The notes: generated by a model not told the origin, from the letters alone. A DNA stretch of 64,000 nucleotides from Ciona savignyi (GCA_000149265.1 CH003046.1:662594-726593); one strand, 5' to 3'. Shown: positions 1-11,905, counted from the first letter of the stretch. A program made the numbers and translations.

Positions 1-660
1 TTGTATAAACATTCAAATACTTTGTACAAACACTTAAGTACTTTGTATGAAAACCTAAATACTTTGTATAAACACTCAAATACTTACCTTGTATAAACAC
101 TTAAATACTTTGTATAAACACTTAAATACTTTGTATAAACATTTAAATACTTTGCATAAACACTTCAATACTTTGTATGAACACCTAAATACTTTGTATA
201 AACACCTAAATACTTTGTATAAACACTCAAATACTTTGTATAAACACTCAAATACTTTGTATAAACACTCAAATACTTTGTATAAACACTCAAATACTTT
301 GTATAAACACTCAAATACTTTGTATAAACACTCAAATACTTTGTATAAACACTCAAATACTTTGTATAAACACTCAAATACTTTGTATAAACACTCAAAT
401 ACTTTGTATAAACACTCAAATACTTTGTATAAACACTCAAATACTTTGTATAAACACTCAAATACTTTGTATAAACCTCAAATACTTTTTATAAACATTT
501 AAATATTTTGCATAAACACTTAAATACTTTGCATAAACACTTAAATTCTTTGTATAAACACTCAAATACTTTGTATAAACATTTAAATACTTTGAATAAA
601 CACTCAAATACTTTGCATAAACACTCAAATACTTTGTATAAACACTTAAATACTTTGTAT
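1..660. repeat. 21-bp minisatellite, left array
   Basis: Tandem array of a 21-bp unit of the form actttgtataaacactcaaat. Units between about 222 and 470 are nearly identical; units on either side carry variants (aaacacttaaat, tgcataaac, tgtatgaac). The unit is a multiple of three, so long open frames run through it on both strands, but they only repeat one heptapeptide and are not credible genes. The array ends where a gypsy LTR begins and resumes at 4818. Confidence 0.97.
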
Positions 661-809
661 TTAAGCTGCAGCTTCTTTATTGGCAATAACTCACAATGAA
701 AAGAAACTCGTTATACAAACCCAAAGCGACGGGCACAAAAAGCACATGAAAAAGGCAATGCGTAATGACGTCACGTATTATGTAAAATAGATGACGGGAG
801 GTCGCTATA
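661..809 (-). repeat. 3' LTR of the gypsy element
   Basis: 149-bp copy of the LTR at the pol 3' side. On the minus strand it starts TATAGCGACC and contains an AATAAA signal. The pol frame ends inside it. It matches 4669-4817 at a constant offset of 4008. Confidence 0.93.
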
Positions 810-3800
810 GTCCCCCCCACCGCCAGAAGCGGACATGTAATTACGATCTGAAACGTACAAGAGGTCGGACATCGACCACTACTCGTACAAGGAGTAACTG
901 GTTCTTCGGTCATAGTATGTCGTGCGGATGTCTCGGTGTGATTAGGGTTTGGTGGCCTTCCTCGTCGCGGTGGTTGGTGATCTTGTACAGGTTGCGTCAA
1001 GTCCAGGTGTGCAGGCTTTAGGCGGTCTATGGATACCACCTGCTCGCGACCCCCCATATCTATCGTGTAAGTTTTGTCAGTTCTTTGTAATACACGACAT
1101 GGGCCTTCATACGGTGGTGTCAAAGGTGGGCGGTGCTTGTCTATTCGTAGAAACACGTATGGACTGGAGTTCAGGGTTTTTGGTACCATTGTTCGGACAA
1201 TGCCGTGACGTGACATTGCGCTTGGTAAAAGTTGGCGAACAGCGTCTCTTAATGCTGGCATCACAGTTCGTGGAGCTTCTTGGTTTTGGTTGGCTGTAAA
1301 AAAATCACCAGGAACTTTTATATTCGAGCCGTAAACTAATTCTGCCGATGTTGTTCGAAGATCTTCCTTTGGGGCGGTACGAATCCCAAGCATAACCCAT
1401 GGTAATGCATCTATCCGGTTGGGTCCTGTTAGCCGAGCCATTAGTGCGCTTTTAAGATGCCTGTGAAATCGTTCAATTAAACCGTTAGCCTGTGGGTGAA
1501 ACGAGCACGAGCGGTGCAGTCTGATACCCAGCAGCTGATTGAAGGTAGTCCACAGTTCGGAGGTAAATTGGGATCCTCGATCGGACGAAATGTCGCACGG
1601 CACTCCAAATCGTGAAACCCAATGAAAGACAAAGGCTCTGGCGCATGTGATGGTGGTCGCGTCTGGCATGGGAATCGCTTCTGGCCACCTGGTGAAACGG
1701 TCAACCATTGTCAGTAAATACGTGTTTCCCTGTGAAGATGGCAACGGTCCCACTATATCTAAATTGATGTGACTTAACCTGCCTTGGACACGTGGGTAGG
1801 CGGCTAATGGAGCACGAACGTGAGTTTGAATTTTAGACTTCTGGCAATGCACGCACTGCTTTGCCCATACTCCCACTTGTTTGTGTAAGCCATGCCATAC
1901 AAACTTTGAAGCGACGAGTTTTCGTGTGGCTCGAATCGAGGGATGAGACAGGCCGTGAACTACATCAAAAACCTTTCTTTGCCAAGATTTGGGGACGATC
2001 GGGCGTGGGTAATCGGCAGAAACGTCACATAGTAACGTTTGGTTCGACTGGCCGAATTGTATATCCTCCAGTTTGAGGTTAGTAATGGCGGTACGATATG
2101 CTTGTATTTCCGGGTCCATCTGCGCCGCTGCCAGGAACGTATAATCTAAATCAAGCGGGTGTTCGATTGAACCAATACCACAACGTGATATAGCATCGGC
2201 AACGTGGTTGCGCATTCCTTCGATGTGTCGAACGTCTGTCGTATATTCGGAGATGGCAGACAGATGACGTTGTTGCCTGGCAGACCAGGGCGTTTGTACC
2301 TTTGCGAATGCAAAGGTAAGCGATTTGTGATCCGTATAAGCGGTAAATATGCGGCCTTCCAGAAAATACCTAAAATGTCGTATGGACAAGTGTAGAGCAA
2401 GTAGTTCTCTGTCAAATGCGCTGTACTTTAGCTCGGGCGCGCGCAGGCGTTTGCTGAAAAATGCGAGCGGTTGCCATTCGCCACCGATAAGTTGCTGCAA
2501 CACTGCGCCAACGGAGTGTTGTGATGCGTCTGTAGTTACAGCGGTTGTCGCGTGTGGTACAGGATGGTGCAACAATGTAGCGTTTGCCAAGGCTGTTTTA
2601 CCCGCGGTGAAGGAAGAGTTCAATTTGTCATTCCAAATTAATTTAGATGGTTTTCCGGACAAAGAGTCGTAAATTGGCGACATGATGCTGGCAGCACCCG
2701 GTATGAAACGATGATAGTAGTTTATCATATCTGCAAATTCCTGAAGTGACTTAATCGAAGTGGGACGGGGAAACTGCTGGATTGCTGCGACCTTGTCCGG
2801 AAGTGGTTGAGCACAATCTCTGTCTACGCGGTGTCCGAGGAAATCGATTTTTTCGACCCCAAACTGGCACTTGTTTAAATTGATCACAAGTCCGTAATCA
2901 TCAAGCTGTTTAAAGAGCTGTTTTAAATGTTTATGATGTTCAAAAAATGATGCGCTGGCCACGAGAATATCATCGAGATAAATGTAAACGAAAGGCAGGG
3001 ATTGACACACCGTGTCCATGAGACGTTGGAATGTTTGTGCAGCGTTCTTTAACCCAAATGGCATTCGTAAGAATTCGAATAAACCAAACGGCGTTATGAC
3101 AGCGGTTTTGGGTATATCTTCCTCGGCCACGGGAACTTGATGGTATCCCCTTACGAGGTCTACCTTGGAGAAAACGCGAGCTCCAGCTAAACGAGCTGAA
3201 AAGTCGTGGATGTGCGGAATTGAGTATCGGTCTGGTTGAGTAGCTGCATTAAGCCTTCTATAATCGCCACAGGGTCTCCATTCACCCGTAGATTTTTTGA
3301 CCATGTGCAATGGCGATGCCCAGGGACTTGACGAACGTCGGATTATTCCCATTTGCAACATGTTTTCAAATTCCTGTTTGGCAAGGACAAGTTTCTCTGG
3401 GTGCAAACGTCGATCGTGGGCGTAACCTGGAGGGCCGTTTGTGATGATGAAGTGTTGAACACCATGTTTCGGAATCGAATTGGAGAAGTGCGGCGTGGTA
3501 ATGGTGGGAAATTCGGCGAGTAGGCGCATGTAGGGTGATTTTTGCCAGGATACAACGTTTAGGCGCGGCGCTGATTGTGGCATCGTGGAGATTGGAGTGC
3601 TAACAAACGTTTTTGCGTTGATTAACCGCTTGCTCTTGAGGTCCACCAATAAGCCATGCGCTCGTAGGCAATCCGCTCCCAGTAGTGGCCTAGTGACTTC
3701 TGCCAGGACAAATTTCCATTTAAATTTTCCAGCTGGCAAATCCAATGAGATTAAACGGGAGCCGTAAGTTCTAATTTTACTCCCGTTAGCCGCGATGAGG

Positions 3801-4036
3801 TCTGGTCCAGGCTGATTGGTACGGCGTTCAAGTCCTGTGGGTGGCAATACACTAATCTCTGCCCCAGTGTCGACTAGAAAATGTCGACCAAATGAGCAGT
3901 CCCACGCCGAGAAAAGACTGCCAATTCTGCCGACCGTCGCTGTAACTACCGACGGTCGGCTTCCTCGTTTCCCTGAAATGACCATGGTGGACGGCATTGT
4001 CGGGCTTTGTTTCCAAAACTTCGGTGATAAAAACAA
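677..4036 (-). CDS. Gypsy pol polyprotein (PR-RT-RNaseH-IN), 1119 aa
   Basis: Retrotransposon polyprotein that would process Gag, copy RNA to DNA and integrate it. In order: aspartic protease with DTGA at residues 56-59; reverse transcriptase with YLDD at about 353-356; RNase H with the TDAS and TDHKS segments; an H2C2 zinc region near HPSIRATRK...CVHC; an integrase core with the three acidic residues in [13 protein letters not shown] and GLIERFHR; and a GPY/F-like C-terminal module ([10 protein letters not shown]). The frame is uninterrupted and ends within the 3' LTR. The first ATG at 4036 is probably not the true start: pol overlaps the end of gag by 91 nt in another frame, so translational frameshifting is likely (inference). 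Confidence 0.93.
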   Translation of the reverse strand: MFLSPKFWKQSPTMPSTMVISGKRGSRPSVVTATVGRIGSLFSAWDCSFGRHFLVDTGAEISVLPPTGLERRTNQPGPDLIAANGSKIRTYGSRLISLDLPAGKFKWKFVLAEVTRPLLGADCLRAHGLLVDLKSKRLINAKTFVSTPISTMPQSAPRLNVVSWQKSPYMRLLAEFPTITTPHFSNSIPKHGVQHFIITNGPPGYAHDRRLHPEKLVLAKQEFENMLQMGIIRRSSSPWASPLHMVKKSTGEWRPCGDYRRLNAATQPDRYSIPHIHDFSARLAGARVFSKVDLVRGYHQVPVAEEDIPKTAVITPFGLFEFLRMPFGLKNAAQTFQRLMDTVCQSLPFVYIYLDDILVASASFFEHHKHLKQLFKQLDDYGLVINLNKCQFGVEKIDFLGHRVDRDCAQPLPDKVAAIQQFPRPTSIKSLQEFADMINYYHRFIPGAASIMSPIYDSLSGKPSKLIWNDKLNSSFTAGKTALANATLLHHPVPHATTAVTTDASQHSVGAVLQQLIGGEWQPLAFFSKRLRAPELKYSAFDRELLALHLSIRHFRYFLEGRIFTAYTDHKSLTFAFAKVQTPWSARQQRHLSAISEYTTDVRHIEGMRNHVADAISRCGIGSIEHPLDLDYTFLAAAQMDPEIQAYRTAITNLKLEDIQFGQSNQTLLCDVSADYPRPIVPKSWQRKVFDVVHGLSHPSIRATRKLVASKFVWHGLHKQVGVWAKQCVHCQKSKIQTHVRAPLAAYPRVQGRLSHINLDIVGPLPSSQGNTYLLTMVDRFTRWPEAIPMPDATTITCARAFVFHWVSRFGVPCDISSDRGSQFTSELWTTFNQLLGIRLHRSCSFHPQANGLIERFHRHLKSALMARLTGPNRIDALPWVMLGIRTAPKEDLRTTSAELVYGSNIKVPGDFFTANQNQEAPRTVMPALRDAVRQLLPSAMSRHGIVRTMVPKTLNSSPYVFLRIDKHRPPLTPPYEGPCRVLQRTDKTYTIDMGGREQVVSIDRLKPAHLDLTQPVQDHQPPRRGRPPNPNHTETSARHTMTEEPVTPCTSSGRCPTSCTFQIVITCPLLAVGGTIATSRHLFYIIRDVITHCLFHVLFVPVALGLYNEFLFIVSYCQ
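810..825 (-). other. Polypurine tract of the gypsy element
   Basis: On the minus strand this reads as a purine-rich run (GGCGGTGGGGGGGAC) directly before the 3' LTR, the position where plus-strand DNA synthesis of LTR elements is primed. Confidence 0.85.
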
Positions 4037-4619
4037 ACCGGGTCGGCGTCGTCGACTTTACGCGGTGAAGAAGTACGGGGTTTTCGTCTAAATACCTTGG
4101 AAATCGTGTAATCTGTGTCTCCTCGCCCGGCCAACAACATTGCGTCAGCTTGCTTCGCTACAATCCGGTAATCGTCGACTTCTTGTGTTGCCAATCCCGT
4201 GCGTATGTGTGCGGGTAGTCGTTCCAGGAAGAGCTCACGAAACAGAAAACACCTTTCTTCGTTTCCCAAAAGTGCCAGCATTTCGTCCATTAGGGCTGAT
4301 GGCATTCTGTCTCCTAAAGGTAGCATGTGTAGCAAGCGCTTCGCTCTTTGCGATCTTGTTAGACTGAACGAAGAAAGCAGACGATCCTTAATTGCCGCAT
4401 ACTTGTTTTCGTGTGGTGGGTTCTCGAGCAGATCGATGAGGCGACTTGCTGTTCCTTGGTCTAAGCTGCCACAACGTAGAAGTATTTAGTTTGGTCGACT
4501 GTAACCTTCTTAACAGCGAACTGTGCTTCAGCTTGCTGGAACCACACTCTTGGCTGCGTTGTCCAAAACGTGGCAAGTTTCACCGCTACAGAGTTTTGCG
4601 TGTCTTCGTTCTCGAACAT
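3946..4619 (-). pseudogene. Gypsy gag with a one-base frameshift
   Basis: Capsid/nucleocapsid gene of the element. An ATG at 4619 opens a frame with a typical gypsy Gag start (ENEDTQNSV, then FWTTQPRVWFQQAEAQF). The frame is broken at about 4470 where one base appears to be lost, giving an in-frame TAG. The remaining Gag continues in the next frame to 3946 and includes a C-x2-YH-x8-C segment ([14 protein letters not shown]) typical of this lineage. The break makes this copy unlikely to mobilise itself even though pol is open. A sequencing error at this one base cannot be excluded. Confidence 0.85.
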
Positions 4620-4650
4620 TTTATCAAGTAAACTTTAAAAAGTCGTTTTT

Positions 4651-4667
4651 GAAGGTCGGGGTCACCA
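4651..4667 (-). other. tRNA primer-binding site of the gypsy element
   Basis: On the minus strand the sequence begins TGGTGACCCCGACC one base after the 5' LTR. The TGG start and position fit a tRNA 3'-end PBS. I cannot assign the tRNA. Confidence 0.8.
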
Positions 4668-4668
4668 G

Positions 4669-4817
4669 TGAAGCGGCAGCTTCTTTATTGGCAGTAACTC
4701 ACAATGAAAAGAAACTCGTTACACAAACCCAAAGCGACGGGCACAAAAAGCACATGAAAAAGGCAATGCGTAATGACGTCACATATTATGTAAAATATAT
4801 GACGGGAGGTCGCTACA
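4669..4817 (-). repeat. 5' LTR of the gypsy element
   Basis: 149-bp LTR that on the minus strand starts TGTAGCGACC and ends in CA. It contains the palindrome TGACGTCA, a CREB/ATF-type site, which could act in its promoter (inference). Confidence 0.93.
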
Positions 4818-6295
4818 GTATAAACATTCAAATACTTTGTATAAACACTTAAATACTTTGTATAAACTTTCAAATACTTTGTATAAACATTTAAATATTT
4901 TGCATAAACACTTAAATACTTAGTATAAACACTCGAATACTTTGTATAAACACTTAAATACTTTGTATAAATACTTACATATTTTGTATGAACACTCAAA
5001 TACTTTGTATAAACACTCAAATACTTTGTATAAACACTTAAGCACTTTGTATAAACACTCAAATACTTTGCATAAACACTCAAATACTTTGCATAAACAC
5101 TCAAATACTTTGTATAAACACTTAAATACTTTCTATAAACACTTAAATACTTTGTATAAACACTCAAATACTTTGTATAAACACTCAAATACTTTGTATA
5201 AACACTCAAATACTTTGTATAAACAAACACTCAAATACTTTGTATAAACACTTAAATACTTTGTATAAATACTTACATATTTTGTATGAACACTCAAATA
5301 CTTTGTATAAACATTCAAATACTTTGTATAAACACTTAAATACTTTGTATAAACTTTCAAATACTTTGTATAAACATTTAAATATTTTGCATAAACACTT
5401 AAATACTTAGTATAAACACTCGAATACTTTGTATAAACACTTAAATACTTTGTATAAATACTTACATATTTTGTATGAACACTCAAATACTTTGTATAAA
5501 CACTCAAATACTTTGTATAAACACTTAAGTACTTTGTATAAACACTCAAATACTTTGCATAAACACTCAAATACTTTGCATAAACACTCAAATACTTTGT
5601 ATAAACACTTAAATACTTTCTATAAACACTTAAATACTTTGTATAAACACTCAAATACTTTGTATAAACACTCAAATATTTTGTATAAACACTCAAATAC
5701 TTTGTATAAACAAACACTCAAATACTTTGTATAAACACTTAAATACTTTGTATAAATACTTACATATTTTGTATGAACACTCAAATACTTTGTATAAACA
5801 CTCAAATACTTTGTAGAAACACTTAAATACTTTCTATAAACACTTAAATACTTTCTATAAACACTCAAATACTTTTATAAACACTTAAATACTTTCTATA
5901 AACACTTAAATACTTTGTATAAACACTTAAATACTTTGTATAAACACTTAAATACTTTCTATAAACACTTAAATACTTTGTATAAACACTCAAATACTTT
6001 TATAAACACTTAAATACTTTCTATAAACACTTAAATACTTTGTATAAACACTCAAATACTTTGTATAAACACTCAAATACTTTGTATAAACACGTAAATA
6101 CTTTGTATAAACACTTAAATAGTTTGTATAAACACTTAAATAGTTTGTATAAACACTCAAATACTTTGCAAAAACACTTAAATACTTTGTATAAACACTA
6201 AATACGTTGCATAAACTCATAAATATTTCGTATAAACACTTAAATACTTTGTATAAACACTCAAATATTTTGTATAAACACTTAAATAATTTGCC
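4818..6295. repeat. 21-bp minisatellite, right array with a 487-bp higher-order repeat
   Basis: Continuation of the left array. Positions 4820-5306 and 5307-5790 are almost identical and offset by 487 bp, which is 23 units of 21 bp plus a 4-bp aaac insertion seen in both (near 5222 and 5709). Past 5790 the units become more varied (tttctataaac, tagtttgtat, and shorter units lacking the g). Confidence 0.95.
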
Positions 6296-6473
6296 AAAAA
6301 ATGATTTTTCTTATTCACAAGGATTAACATGAATATCCTATTCTATCTTAAGTTATTTGAAGATTACCTGCAGTATCTTGCGAATTATCATTCAAAGGGA
6401 CAAAACACGAATTTTCTTTTTTGTTTCCTTAACACTGTGTTGTTCTATAACTTTAATTTTATAAAAAAAACAG
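6296..6473. other. Non-coding, probable intron
   Basis: AT-rich sequence between the minisatellite and the first recognised receptor exon. It contains a tail-like atgaatatcctattc similar to the local SINE tails. No gene seen. Confidence 0.6.
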
Positions 6474-8914
6474 CCGATGTACAACCGTGCTCACGTGAAT
6501 GAGAAAACCGTGTTCATCTTGTCACATATTTGGGGTTGGTTTGTTCCAAGCTTATTTGTGGCGATCACCTGTGGAGTGGACCTTGATCTTTATCGAAGAA
6601 GTGATGAAGAGTGGGTTGGGTTTCTTGCATTTGGCATCTTTATGTGGATGGGATTACCATGTGAGAAATGCAGGGTTACCACACGGGCAATTGTCAGATT
6701 ACATTATGTATATGTCTTATATATATGAGTATACGTATTATATATATGGGTATATGTCTTATATATATAAGTATATGTCTTATATAATGAGTATATGTAT
6801 TATATATATGGGTATATGTCTTATATATATATATAAGTATATGGCTTATATTTACAAATATTTGGCTTATATATACGAGTATATGTCTTATATATACGAG
6901 TATACCATGTGTTACACCCACAGATGCTGGATGCAACCCAACATGGTTCTATATATCGTCCTTATCCCTATGATTATTGTATTGACGTTCTTTCATTGCA
7001 TATGTCGCTGTTCTGGTTGCTTCAGTCTTTTCAAATAAATTCAGAAAGGTTGGTGCAATGGATGAGAAGTGGTTAATGGAAATATTCATGTAATTGTGTT
7101 TGGGATAGTTGTTTATGTTTTATTGCTGGGAATAAGAAAATCCAAGAGGCGTAATCGCACGAACGTCAGATTACCTGGGGCCCACCGTTGGGTTAACGGG
7201 GCTATTGCAGTGTGTTGTGCTTAATTTAAGCAGATTCCAATAATCCACTGGCTTTTGTTATTGTCCGTAAAGTGTCTTGCCCACCGGCACAACTGACCAG
7301 CTAGCGATCAGTTTCAAACCTGCAATCTTACAAATAAACAGTAATGTACTAACCCACTTTATCAATTATCAATTAGTTTCAAACCTACAACTCTTCAGTT
7401 TAAAAGTGATGTAGGCCTACTAACCCACAAAGCTATTCAGCCGGGCATAATTAATTACAACTAACCACATATTACATTGCAGAAACACAGTAATTCAGGT
7501 TCAAAAAGCCAGGTATTGATGTCTGTGACCTTGTTTATATTGCTTGGGTTAACCTGGGTTTTCGGGTTTGGTGTCGCTGGTACCGATGATTCTTCTGTCG
7601 TGTTTGGATACATCTTTGCTGTTCTTAACTCTCTGCAAGGTAGACATTTTTCTTATTTTCCACCGTATCTTTTCACACATTCTAGTTTTTTCCCAATGAA
7701 TAAAAAAACTAAGGGGGTTAACACATGGACAAACGTAAGATTACCTCGCGCCCACCGTCAGGTTACCCAAGCTAATTGGTCATAATGAATTGTAGAGCAG
7801 TTGTCCACTTTAATTGCAACTGTTTACTCCAATATGTCCTGTCTCTATAATAGGATAAACCACTACATTGGTGCTTATAGGTTTGTGTCAGTAGTAAGCT
7901 TTCTAACCAGCCAGCTAGCTCATTTTGTAAGAGTGTCGTCAGTCTACAGGCAGATAAAAGGTTGTTGGATCAAAACCAACCACTAGCTGGTCGGTTGTCT
8001 CCTTAGACAAGGCACTTTACGAAAATGAATTGAAACAACTAAATTATTAGGTTGAACTAAAGGTAAAAATTATCAATCATACAAATCATAATTCATCAGC
8101 TCATGTTCACCCACTATAGGCGCGAGGTAATTGGGGATTGTCGAGTCATAATAATCTCTTCGGTTGCCCATTCACGGAGAAAATAAACTGAAATATTCTG
8201 TACACTAAGATTGAGGCAAACTTAACACAACCATGCTTTTTAAATTGGCAGGATTCTTTATCTTCTGTTTGTTTATTGTCCGCAACAAAACTGCAAGAAT
8301 GGAAATAAAAAACCAAGCCAGGAAAGGAATCGCAACAGCTCAACAGACAATTGATGATTTCACGTCAGTTTCACTATTATATTCACATGCATACTTGTTG
8401 GCACACTGGTTTAGTGTGTCGGCTGTTAATCGGAAGGTGTCTGGTTTAAAACTTAATCTAAGATTCGTAATTAAAAGTCAATGTATTTTAAACTGTACAT
8501 GTGGTATGACATACCCTGATTGTGGGCATGTGGTATGACATAACCTGACTGTGAACATGTTGTATGACGTAACCCTGACTGTGGGCATGTGGTATGACGT
8601 AACCTGACTGTGGGCATGTGGTATGACGTAACCCGACTGTGGATATGTGGTATGATGTAACCCGACTGTGGACATGTGGTATGATGTAACCCGAATGTGG
8701 ACATGTGGTATGACGTAATCTGTGTCAGCTGATAACTGGAAAGTGTCTGGTTTGAAATTTAACCTAAGATTCAAAATTAAGAGTCAATGTATTTTTAAAT
8801 GTACATGTGGTATTGTAGTATGACATACCCTGATTGTGGAGATGTGGTACGACTTTTTCCGCCAACTCTAATTGTTCATTATCAAATAGACACAATACCT
8901 CAAGCCAACAATAA
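6474..8914 (+). CDS. Adhesion-type (family B2) GPCR, 3' exons only
   Basis: Partial membrane receptor. Exon 6474-6619 follows an acceptor aacag and encodes the IL2/TM4 region (HIWGWFVPSLFVAITCGV). Exon from 6924 restores frame and encodes the EL2 Cys-Trp and TM5 (CWMQPNMVLYIVLIP); its 3' end is unclear. Exon 7483-7639 encodes IL3, TM6 and the start of TM7 (LFILLGLTWVFGFG, then YIFAVLNSLQ). Exon 8252-8363 completes TM7 (GFFIFCLFIVRNKTARME). A last exon from 8890 would give a short tail and a stop at 8912-8914; that one is tentative. The join phases at 6619/6924 and 7639/8252 fit. The 6619 donor is weak. The GAIN domain, TM1-3 and N terminus are not in the window; they may lie upstream, with the minisatellite and gypsy element in an intron. 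Confidence 0.75.
6705..6905. repeat. tatatg-rich tandem repeat in a GPCR intron
   Basis: About eight irregular copies of a 22-26-bp unit like gtatatgtcttatatatat. It lies in the intron between the TM4 and TM5 exons and stays open in one frame by chance. Confidence 0.85.
7085..7345 (-). mobile_element. tRNA-derived SINE, family 1 (minus)
   Basis: Diverged copy of the common local SINE: in reverse, tRNA-like head, core with gcaaggcactttac, and a tail ending tatcctat. It lies in the GPCR intron before the TM6 exon. Confidence 0.75.
7690..8175. repeat. Fragments of SINE family 1
   Basis: Three diverged fragments: 7690-7775 (minus, tail and core), about 7925-8030 (plus, with ctagctggtcggttgt and caaggcactttac), and 8100-8175 (minus tail with gcgcgaggtaat). 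They fill the intron between the TM6 and TM7 exons. Confidence 0.6.
8417..8850. repeat. 29-30-bp minisatellite with duplicated flanks
   Basis: From 8495 to 8720 there are about eight copies of a 29-30-bp unit like catgtggtatgacgtaacccgactgtgga, written here in two parts: catgtggtatgacg and taacccgactgtgga. The sequence just left (8417-8510) reappears at 8722-8830, so the array lies between two ~100-bp direct repeats. It is within the last candidate intron of the GPCR. Confidence 0.85.
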
Positions 8915-9105
8915 AAAGTGCAAGTCATCAAACCATGACAATGCAGAAACATCATGGGCAAAATGTTTAACTGACATTCAGTAAATTCTGACAACTACTT
9001 TTTAGTTATTCTCATTTCAATTTCGACTTTACTTCTGCTACTATAATTGAAAATATGTAAATATATTTGCGAATAATATATATAGTTTCACACCCTAAAT
9101 TTGTT

Positions 9106-9345
9106 CGACCGGTTAGTCTAGTTTCGTAGCACCCCTTTCAACCCAAAGTCACTTATCGGACATTGCATGAACCCAGTGGATTAATTCTACTAAATTAAAG
9201 AAGTGTCTCAATTATACACAACACACTACAATAGCTTCGGTAACCCGACGGTGAGCGCGAGGTGATCTGACGATTGTCCGTGTGTTAACCCCCCTTTTTT
9301 CATTCACGGGGATAAACATGAATATCCTATCCTATATGTTCATTT
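9106..9345 (+). mobile_element. SINE family 1
   Basis: Head cgaccggttagtctag, core with aacccgacggtgagcgcgaggt, tail cacggggataaacatgaata. Similar to copies at 26223, 38819 and 59928. Confidence 0.8.
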
Positions 9346-10441
9346 TGTAATAATTGTTTGGTCAAAAGTATGATATTGTGTTTCCCCGACATTAGTTTTT
9401 TGGAATGGACTCAGATTAAAACTCATAAATAGTTAACCCCATTATCAAGATGTGCATGAACTCGTCTATCATTTACACTCTAAGTAAATTTCAGACTAAT
9501 AATCTGAAAAATTAAAGGATAAGATAAACCACACAGTTTCCCTATGGCAGAAAGTGTCTCTGATATGAAAATACGAAACAGTTATATTAACTCCAGCAAT
9601 GACAATGTAGTTTTTGTCCGAGAGGTTTAGTCTGGTGGTTTAGTGCGTCGTATTTTAACCGAACTCGTTGAATGGCCTGCGATACGTTCACACCCGCATC
9701 AGAGTTGTAGTGACATTTGCGGCTTATGTTATATTTTTTGCACATGATATTAAGTTTTGTTAAAATTGTTGTAATGAGCGACTAATGTGCGCACGGCTGT
9801 TTCCCTTTACTCCTGTCAAATCATTTCCTCTGCGTGTAAACTGGCTATTATTCCCGAAACAATACTCCCTATATAATCGTTCACACACATTGTACGTGGC
9901 AAGCTAACGTTTTGTGTATAAACTCATTCTCTTAATCTATTATCAGAAACGCGTTCTGAGGTGCGGACCTAAGCACTGCCTGCTTGGAGCCACATCTCCA
10001 AGCCTGTATAACGAACCAGTTTAACTGTATTCATTGTACTGTTTCAGCTTGCAATATACCAATAAAGAAATCATTGTAAAAAGTCGGATTGCCAGCTATT
10101 TCAGTCTTTGCTGAGGTCTGTTAGTTGGGGAACCTCATGCCAGATTTAGTGCCAGCAATAGGCGCAAACCCAAGCCTGAACAAAAGAAAATAAATGAAGA
10201 TCCCCAAAGAGTCTATGCTGTTTAATGGCAAGCCATGTATCTAGTAAGCTTAGCATGCCGCCTGGATAGCTGTGTGTTTGATTACGGATGGGCTCTTAGT
10301 TTTAATTTATTCATTTTTTGCCCCAGTTATTAAAAATGTCAAACGAATATAATCACGACACATGAACGGGAAAAGACGGCAAAACGAACAGTCGTTAAAA
10401 CACGTCATTAAGAAAAAAAAGATAAAGATATAACTTAATAA
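9346..10441. other. Intergenic; possible tRNA-like head and solo LTR
   Basis: No gene seen. At about 9620-9720 a short segment resembles the SINE tRNA-like head (ggtttagtgcgtcg). Around 9770-10135 an AATAAA is followed by a segment ending in ttagttggggaacctc, which recalls an LTR end plus a primer-binding-like site; this could be a solo LTR but I have no second copy to compare. Confidence 0.4.
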
Positions 10442-11905
10442 CTAGAGAGTGTCTACCACGTATTTAACCACCTCTATTTGTAAAACACGTGTTGTATGCC
10501 ATATATTCATGCTACAGGGTTCCTAACCACATTTTGTATTTTATACACTGTGTATGTAGTTTTTGTTTCTGCAAGCATAAACGCATGGGTCCCATAGTTA
10601 TCAAACCAACCTTCTTCATCTGTAGTTAAAAAATGAACAATCGTGTTAGATTTACGTAGATTTCATCACAAATGTGTTTTAAATTAAAGCTTTTTTTCAA
10701 GTGATGTATTGAAATAAAGCGAAATTCCTAAAACAGTCCGATTTAGTTTTTCATGGCTTCGGGGAATTCCCCATGAGTTTAGTACATAACTTTCTGTTTT
10801 TACATATGTGGGTCATGTTAACTAACAATTATTAAAGTTTTAATCCAATTCGACAAATCCTTGTTGGAGATGTCAGTGCAATGTGACATGCCTGTCACAA
10901 TCATGATTCAGGAACATATCTTCGTTTTAAGGGTGTTACTTTTAGTAAATGTTTTTTTTTTCTTTTAATTGATACAGGGTGGCTAACGATCCAGCATTCC
11001 ACCAAATCTAATCAAAATTAGAGCAGCAGTTCAAACGCTATGCCCAAAAAGCTATTTTTTAGAAAAATAACCGTTTTGGATTTTAACATCTCCGGGAAAT
11101 TCCCCTATATTTATAACCCACAATTTTGTTCCTGCGTATCTAGACCATGTTGTCTAACAAATAACAAAATTATATTAATATTTCATTATTCCTTCTGGTA
11201 GATGTCGAGGCGTCATGCCATGCCTGTCACAATCATGATTTAAGAACAAAATCTTATTTTTGGGGTATTTCCCTAAATAATTTGTTTATTGTTTCTAATT
11301 GTTAAATAAGTAGGTAATGCACTTACATTCTACCAAATCTGAATTAGATTAAAGCAGCCGTTCAAGCGCTATGTCCCAAAAAGCTAGTTTTTTAGAAAAA
11401 AATACCGTTTTGGTTTTTAACGCATCCCGGGAATTCCCTTAGATTTATCACCTAAACTTTTGGTTTCTGCATATCTAGACCATGTTGTCTAAAAATGTTA
11501 AATTTTCATTTCGATTCCAATATTCCTTTTGGTAGATGTCGGGGCGACATGGCATGCTTGTCAAAATCATGATTTGAGAACAAAATCTCATTTTAAGGGT
11601 ATTTTCCTAGGTAATTTTATTTCTTCTAAGTGTTAAATCAGTGACAAATGCACTTGCATTTTCCCAGATATGATTCAAATTGGAGCAGCCGTTCAAGCGC
11701 TAAGGCCCAAAACGCTATTTTTTTAGAAAAAATGACCGTTTTAGTTTTTAACGTCCAAGGGGAATTCTCCTCAATTTATTATCTAAAATTTTAGTTTCTG
11801 CATATCTAGGTCATGTTGTCTATCAAATCACCAAGTTTTATTGCGATTCCATTATTCCTTCTGGTAGATGTCGGGGCGACATGCCATGCCTGTCAAGCGT
11901 TTGAC
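10442..11905 (+). mobile_element. MITE with ~333-bp nested subunits, left-end copy
   Basis: Starts with the terminal motif ctagagagtgtctaccacg and the conserved head (tgctacagggttcc, gcataaacgcatgggtccc). It then carries subunits marked by the motif gatgtcggggcgacatg...cctgtcacaatcatg, spaced about 333, 334 and 331 bp (10869, 11202, 11536, 11867). The right end is lost: the last subunit runs into an A/C-rich stretch at about 11905. No transposase is visible. Confidence 0.8.

Larger units (their letters stand above)
661..4817 (-). mobile_element. Ty3/gypsy LTR retrotransposon, nearly complete
   Basis: Element of about 4.16 kb inserted in the minisatellite and read on the minus strand. It has two 149-bp LTRs, a primer-binding site, a purine tract, a gag gene with one break, and an open pol frame. 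The 4-bp target duplication gtat (657-660 and 4818-4821) comes from the minisatellite unit. By my count the LTRs differ at 7 of 149 positions, so the insertion is not brand new even though pol is open. The family is called from domain order PR-RT-RNaseH-IN. Confidence 0.95.

Noticed and set aside
1-660. CRISPR-like array
   Set aside because: Units are contiguous without unique spacers and the sequence is eukaryotic.
89-6220. Long open frames of repeated YKHSNTL or SVYTKYL in the minisatellite, on both strands
   Set aside because: They arise because the 21-bp unit is a multiple of three; they lack start context, unique sequence or splice structure, and both strands are equally open.
7085-7150. 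Hydrophobic stretch VIVFGIVVYVLLLGIRKSK that looks like the end of TM5 of the adhesion GPCR
   Set aside because: Its DNA aligns with the tail of a reverse SINE and the frame has an upstream stop, so it is probably repeat-derived.
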